Source: Ceratodon purpureus
Lineage: Eukaryota > Streptophyta > Bryopsida > Pseudoditrichales > Ditrichaceae
Length of the DNA stretch: 64,000 nt
NCBI GenBank assembly: GCA_014871385.1
Contig: CM026423.1
Coordinates: 6,734,967-6,798,966, forward strand
Direction: 5' to 3'
Position 1 is the first letter of the stretch. The number at the start of each line of letters is the position of its first letter. Position numbers and translations under genes: made by a program. The notes under the pieces are model-generated. The model did not search any database and had not been told where the DNA came from. It was given only the letters and a program-made list of their open reading frames with translations. Positions 58,917-64,000 of the stretch are shown piece after piece.

Positions 58917-60499
58917 AACTTTTGACTTTGGATGGATTTAAAAGATGCGACAATTTCTAAACTCTTTAAAATTAAAATGGATTACAGACTCCTTACTTTG
59001 ACATTATAAGAACTTGCTTAAATCTTAACAAAACTCATTCCATTACAATAGCCTAGTAAGAATTTCGAGAATCCAATCTAAAATGCAATCTTAAAATATT
59101 TGATTTGCTTCTAAAGATTGATCAATTAACTACAAGATTTCAAACATGTTTTTTACACGACATCAAAGATTTGTCCTTTTATTTATTTTTCTTTTTAAAA
59201 TGTACATGAAATAAATAAAGTCATGTTTTTTTTTCCCCCTCAAACTTTGAAGAGCCTTCTCATGTCTTAGTAAACATCAACATTGAAGCCTTATCACACT
59301 TTGGTATTTTATTGATAGACTTTTCCATCATAGTCATTTTTCAAGAATATAAAAAAAAATAAAAAAAAATGAAAATTACTCTTCAAGATTGCTGGAATAA
59401 AGAGAATTTTAAATATAAAAACAGATATTCAAAATATTCAAAAATAACAACTAGACGACCTCAAAATTTGTATAACAACAAATCAAACAAGCAAGAAGGT
59501 TCATGACATCATGTACTCCACACGAGATCCAATCAATAATCACAAAAAATGACACACAATTTTAAACCATGAGCAAACTTGTCAATAAGGCTCTTGTATT
59601 TAATAAAATCAGAGAAGTTCAGTAAGCATTAGAAAAAACTAAATGAAGGGGGTAATTACCATATTTTATTGCACATTGTTAAAAATGGCTATGAAAGTTG
59701 AACAATGTTTTGGATGAAAGTCAAACATATGAATGTTTTTTAAAAAAAAATTGATCAAACAACTTTTTTGAGGTGCCAATCATTGTTTTCCAAAATAATC
59801 AAATAATTGACAACTAAGGTAAAGTACAAAAATGTTTGTAAACTACAATGTTCATTGTATTAGTGCGACTTTTCAATTTAAAAGTTCTTGTTTGACTCCT
59901 ATGTGGGTGGTTTGATGACAAATTGGATGAACCAATTTTCTGTCAACCTGAAGCTATTTTCAAACAATAAAAAGAAAAATAACTTTTAAAGATAATATTT
60001 TTGGTTAATTGAGTTCCTTGTATAGGAGTGGTCATTCTTTATAGTACTGATTTTTAAATGTTTCTAAATTCATTTGTTATCAACCTCTCAGTGCCCATGT
60101 CATTTTTTTAAATCCTTTTACAACCAAAGTAGTATATGACCAAAATTGGTTAATGCATCAAGTAGTAGTTTTTTATATTATGTTAAAACCCTAAACATTA
60201 TTTTCTAAAACTTTAATACAAAAAAGGATCTAAAATAATAAATTCTTTAATATGAAGGAAGTTTTTATAATCAATATATGTTATAGAATTGAAATCTATA
60301 GTAATAAAAAAGACTTCAACATACAACAATATTTTTGTACTTTTCCAAAATTCTTTCATGATTTTAAATATTATTATTTTGTTTTATTTTGTTTGCGTGA
60401 TGCTTTTAGAAGTTGTAATCTTGTAAAGATACACAAATCCTACATGTCTTGGAGAACTTTTTATGATCCAACAATGATAAAAACATCCTTTACAGTCTC
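58917..60499. other. very AT-rich intergenic, no gene recognised
   Basis: Low GC. ORFs up to 84 codons (60252-60506 +) have random-looking composition. Confidence 0.5.
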
Positions 60500-60900
60500 C
60501 CTCTAAATTGCCTTGCAACGCCTAATTGGCGAAGGGGTTTGTGAGGCTTTGGAAATACCGGATGGGTTTAGGGAGAGAAGGGCCTATTGCACAAATGGTA
60601 TGCAATGAGTTGCCGCCTGGTACAATGTAGGTGGCACAATTTTTCCAAGCTTGCGGATATATCTCCTCGTCACAAGGGGATTGACATCTTGGTATCTTGC
60701 TACGAAACAATTGACTGAAATATGCGATGAGAACATTTTTTCTCGCCAAATCGATTTAGATGGAGTGTCTAGAGGCCGAATGGCGGTCTCCCGGCACTTG
60801 GCGGGGGCGGAGCGCCTAGCGATGGGGCACCTCTTTGACACCTAGCATGCCACGTACCGTTGGCAAGCCTCTTGGCGGGTCGGATTGCGCATGCTTTAAG
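60500..60900. other. isolated GC-rich island, unidentified coding-like fragment
   Basis: About 400 bases of raised GC within very AT-rich DNA. Frames on both strands run 64-85 codons. The plus frame at 60651-60845 reads ...DENIFSRQIDLDGVSRGRMAVSRHLAGAERLAMGHLFDT, which looks protein-like, but I do not recognise it. A transposon or organelle/gene fragment are both possible. Confidence 0.35.
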
Positions 60901-61874
60901 GACTACAATGCGGAATGAGTACAATTATAAAAAAATAAAAAATAAACCTTGTAAGCAGATGATATAGCTCACTAAGTGCTAGGTACAGTGCCTTGACACA
61001 TGGATTGCCTGTAAAAGATTGAAATTATAGTTTTTAGAAGAGTTGCAAATGTTTTTGCCTATCTATATTGACGGGGACAGTGTTTTTTGAGGTGAAAAAC
61101 ACCCCATCCACCCATTGTCAAAATGAAAAAACCAAATGAAAACCTGGGATTGAGTTTTTTTGGCCTTGGTACATGGCCTTGCTTTGCAGTTTCTTTTGGC
61201 AACAAATGTTCATTTCATTTGTGTCAAAAAAATAAATTTTGGGGAAGAAGGGGGGGAACATATCCGGACACAACCAGAATTTTCTGGAGCACCATGCAGC
61301 ATTGTAGCTTATTGGCATTCAGTTGCCTGAAATGCATAAAAAGGGGCACAACTCTGGCAATGAAATAAAGTTTCATAGTGCCCAGTAGAAAAAGGAGAAG
61401 GCACTGCTTTCTATGCCTACTCATCAGTCCTAATTTTCTTTCTGACTTTCTCGTACCATTTGAGAAGTACAGAGGGCCTGACTTCTCATCCCATAATCAC
61501 CGTGAAATGGAGCACGAGCACACTAACAAAATTGTCAGTATCAAGGAACAGAGTACATCTAGAATGACAGCAATAGGCTTCACTACCTTCTTTGCTAATT
61601 AGCAGTGCCTATCTTTTTATTGAGTGGGTAGCTTTTCATTTTTTTTTTGGGGGGCGGGGACAGGGTCAGGACTTGGTTCATATTGAAGGTTCACTGCTCA
61701 AGGCGGCTGTGCAAACTTGCAAAGTGCCATTGAAGTATTAGTTATGTGATTCACTTCTTTCAATGGGCAACATTGTCCCTTTTTGACCATCATATGAGAA
61801 GCCTAGAGGCAGACTCCATCAACTAACTCACTTACGTGGATCAGAGCATTCATGTGTAGAATGGGACATGGACC
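60901..61874. other. intergenic, no gene recognised
   Basis: Mixed composition with a G-rich run at about 61643-61658. ORFs up to 81 codons show no domains. Confidence 0.5.
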
Positions 61875-61877
61875 TAA

Positions 61878-62569
61878 AGCCCAGTTTACCGTATACACAA
61901 TCTGGGGCTGGCGGGAGGGTGTGCCGGATGTTTTTTTAGCCTCCAATGTGGTTTAGAGTTTGGGTCCAAGTTGGGAGTTTGGGTAAGGTAGAGGGCCCAA
62001 AAACTGACCAGCTCCAAAAAGTGACTAGTAGCCTTCACCTAGCATGTTTCCTGAAAGTGTGCAAAAGCGTTCTAATTCTGTCCATGGCTGCAAAAATTGA
62101 GTGCTTGTTATTGGTGCAGAAACGTTCTATTCTCAGAATCCAAGTGGTCATGTTAACCATGACTCTATGAGCGATTAGTAGGCCTTCTAGGGCTGAACAC
62201 TCAAAAATTCATAGGAAATTGTAGACTTACTCAAACAATGATTTTTTTTTTTTTTTTTTTGGGATGGCTTTGCACCAGCTTTTCACTCCATCCAAAAATT
62301 ACAAATTTTGTCCACTGTTCCAAATGAGCAAACCTGAAATTTGGACGGTTTCTGGGCCCTCTACCTGAAGGGGAAACCTTGTCCCAATTGCATCACTAAA
62401 GCCCAAATATTTTGGCGCCAAAACAATGCCACGTAGGATAAATTGAAGTTCGAGTTAGACCTCAATATAAAGTCTCTGGGCTCGATTTGAAAGAATTGAG
62501 CGATCCTATTGGTTGAAATTTGAAGAATTTGAGATGGCACTTATTCCAACCCCAAGTATAAACTGGCCC
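61878..62569. mobile_element. Harbinger-like element, TAA-flanked family, copy 4 (longest)
   Basis: 692 bp. The left end is AGCCCAGTTTACCGTATACA. The right end on the opposite strand is GGGCCAGTTTATACTTGGGG. TAA lies outside both ends (61875-61877 and 62570-62572). Its right 270 bases match copy 2 (7349-7651), with the shared 'cttgtcccaattgcatca', 'ttttggcgccaaaacaatgcca' and 'ggttgaaatttgaagaattt'. The left 400 bases are extra, so shorter copies may be internal deletion derivatives. No transposase frame was found; it contains a 19-T run at 62242-62260. Confidence 0.75.
62242..62260. repeat. poly-T tract (19 bases)
   Basis: Homopolymer seen directly, inside the 61878 element. Confidence 0.85.
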
Positions 62570-62572
62570 TAA

Positions 62573-64000
62573 ATGTAACAAGGTCTTGTGTGATCATCAC
62601 TTCAAGGCTAATTACCATGCACGTCGAAATTTACATACAATGGGTTGAGAAGGGCCAACTCCATCACTCTTCAACGCTCAATGCTTCTACTGACATGGAT
62701 GAATGACCAAGTGCTCATCCAGCCCAAAACTTCGGGTGAGGGAGGTGCTTCCAAAATGTGGTGTTTTATTGATGTGTATTTAATTTATATTGTAATAGAC
62801 ATTGTAAAGCTTTTCAAGGGAATTCCAATACACTTCAGAGTGCGTTGTTTTGACACTCAATGAATACATTGTGAACTTTAAATTTTTATATTTGAAAAAC
62901 ATTAGTAACCAATATTATGATACTTTGAAAATTAAAATAGAAATTTTAAAGGGTATTCTAATGCATTTTAAAACTTAAATTTTTGACACAATATGTATAA
63001 AATACGGAGATAAGAAAAAATACTATAGTCTCTAAAGGAGATTGGTGTGAGTAAAGTGTCAAAGAATTCCCAATAAAGTACATATTTGGAAAGCATTCAT
63101 AATTTGATTTATAGCCTGAAGAACAATTATAACTAAAGCACCTTTAGATTGTGACTAAAGGTCAAGAGTTTGAAGAATTCATCCTAACAACTTGTAGAAA
63201 CCACCAAAATTTGTTTTTTGGACTTTATACTATAAATCAAAGTTCAAAGTCCAACACCTAATAAAGTGCTTATATGTCAATATTTTTGTGAATTTTGGTG
63301 CAAAGCGTTTAGGATTTGGATGAAAATTTAGATTTGCTGAGAATGAAATTCAAACTTCCTTGAGAACTAGATCTATTTATTTATCACGATATATGTAAAA
63401 GATAAGAAGTCCAACTATCAAAGATTTGCCTTCCTCCACTAGCCTTGTCATACACTATTTATTGACCTACTTATAATCATTAGCACTGGGATTGTGCTTG
63501 TAAAAATAAAGCTTATTTTGATTGACCATAACTTCTTTCTAATAATAAGCCTTTTGTTGAGATATTTCTACATTCTTTCCTTGATTTTTACACCTTTTTC
63601 TTATTTTTAAAGTATTTATTTTATTTATTTATTTTAATGTAAAAAGGTTCTAGTTTCTAAATATATTTTAATAATAAGTTTATAAATATAATTTAGAATT
63701 TTTATCCTGGCAAACAAATGAGATTTCATTTAGACAAAAGTTGCATTCTCTAAATTATGGAGGCTTGCAAAATAAACACTTGAAAATTTTGCAAGCTAAA
63801 ACATAAAGAATTCATTATGGCATGATATGATATAAATTAGTGAAACCCACCCACCTCCTTTACACATGGCTAACTTATATCTAAAGGTCACAAATGAATG
63901 GACTAGCGAGGTTGTACTTCATTTACATAGAGTCTCCATATAACTAACTAGTGAATATTTATAGACTTCTATGAGGGTATGAAATGATGGAAATTTCTTT
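62573..64000. other. AT-rich intergenic, no gene recognised
   Basis: No coding signal. The longest ORF is 72 codons (62645-62863 +). Confidence 0.5.

Noticed and set aside
1-64000. CRISPR arrays, bacterial operons, rRNA or tRNA genes
   Set aside because: No regularly spaced repeats, Shine-Dalgarno-linked gene clusters or RNA gene cores were recognised. The gene structures are eukaryotic. tRNA detection by eye is weak, so a dedicated scan could still find one.

Overview
This is a eukaryotic, plant-type nuclear window. The evidence is two plant-specific GRAS transcription-factor genes, spliceosomal GT-AG introns of plant length, and plant-style non-autonomous DNA transposons (Stowaway, Tourist/Harbinger and CACTA types). 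Retention of a PPP4R4-like gene and the bryophyte/lycophyte-like look of the GRAS proteins make a non-seed land plant my best guess. I cannot name the species.

Layout. One gene island with raised GC spans about 8.0-23.7 kb. It holds three genes: an intronless GRAS gene on the + strand (9558-11543); an 18-exon HEAT-repeat gene on the + strand (about 14208-19548) that I reconstructed exon by exon as a PPP4R4-like protein phosphatase 4 regulatory subunit; and a second intronless GRAS gene on the - strand (20539-22476). The second GRAS gene is convergent with the PPP4R4 gene. The GRAS proteins belong to different subfamilies, so they are not a simple tandem duplication.

The other ~48 kb is AT-rich and has no intact gene that I can support. 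It contains transposon debris and a strikingly rich set of short inverted-repeat elements. (1) At least six, probably seven, elements of 540-930 bp have termini starting CCCCTAAAG or CCCTTTAACG and are flanked by TTAA, the hallmark of the piggyBac superfamily. They fall into several sequence subfamilies, and three further solo ends or truncated copies are present. (2) Four members of a family with termini like GGGCC..TTTATAC are flanked by TAA. (3) A 1140-bp Tourist/Harbinger-like element is flanked by a perfect TTA duplication, with a smaller relative at 48.6 kb. (4) There are CACTA-type miniatures, one with a perfect CGT duplication. (5) There is a Stowaway element and a pair of TA-flanked mariner-like miniatures. 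(6) A decayed hAT/ZNF862-like transposase pseudogene (about 45.6-48.1 kb) is interrupted by an (AT)25 tract. Elements are packed almost end to end from 37.4 to 41.9 kb.

The genes do not form an obvious pathway; their adjacency may be chance. The most novel item is the TTAA-flanked miniature family. No autonomous partner for it lies in the window.
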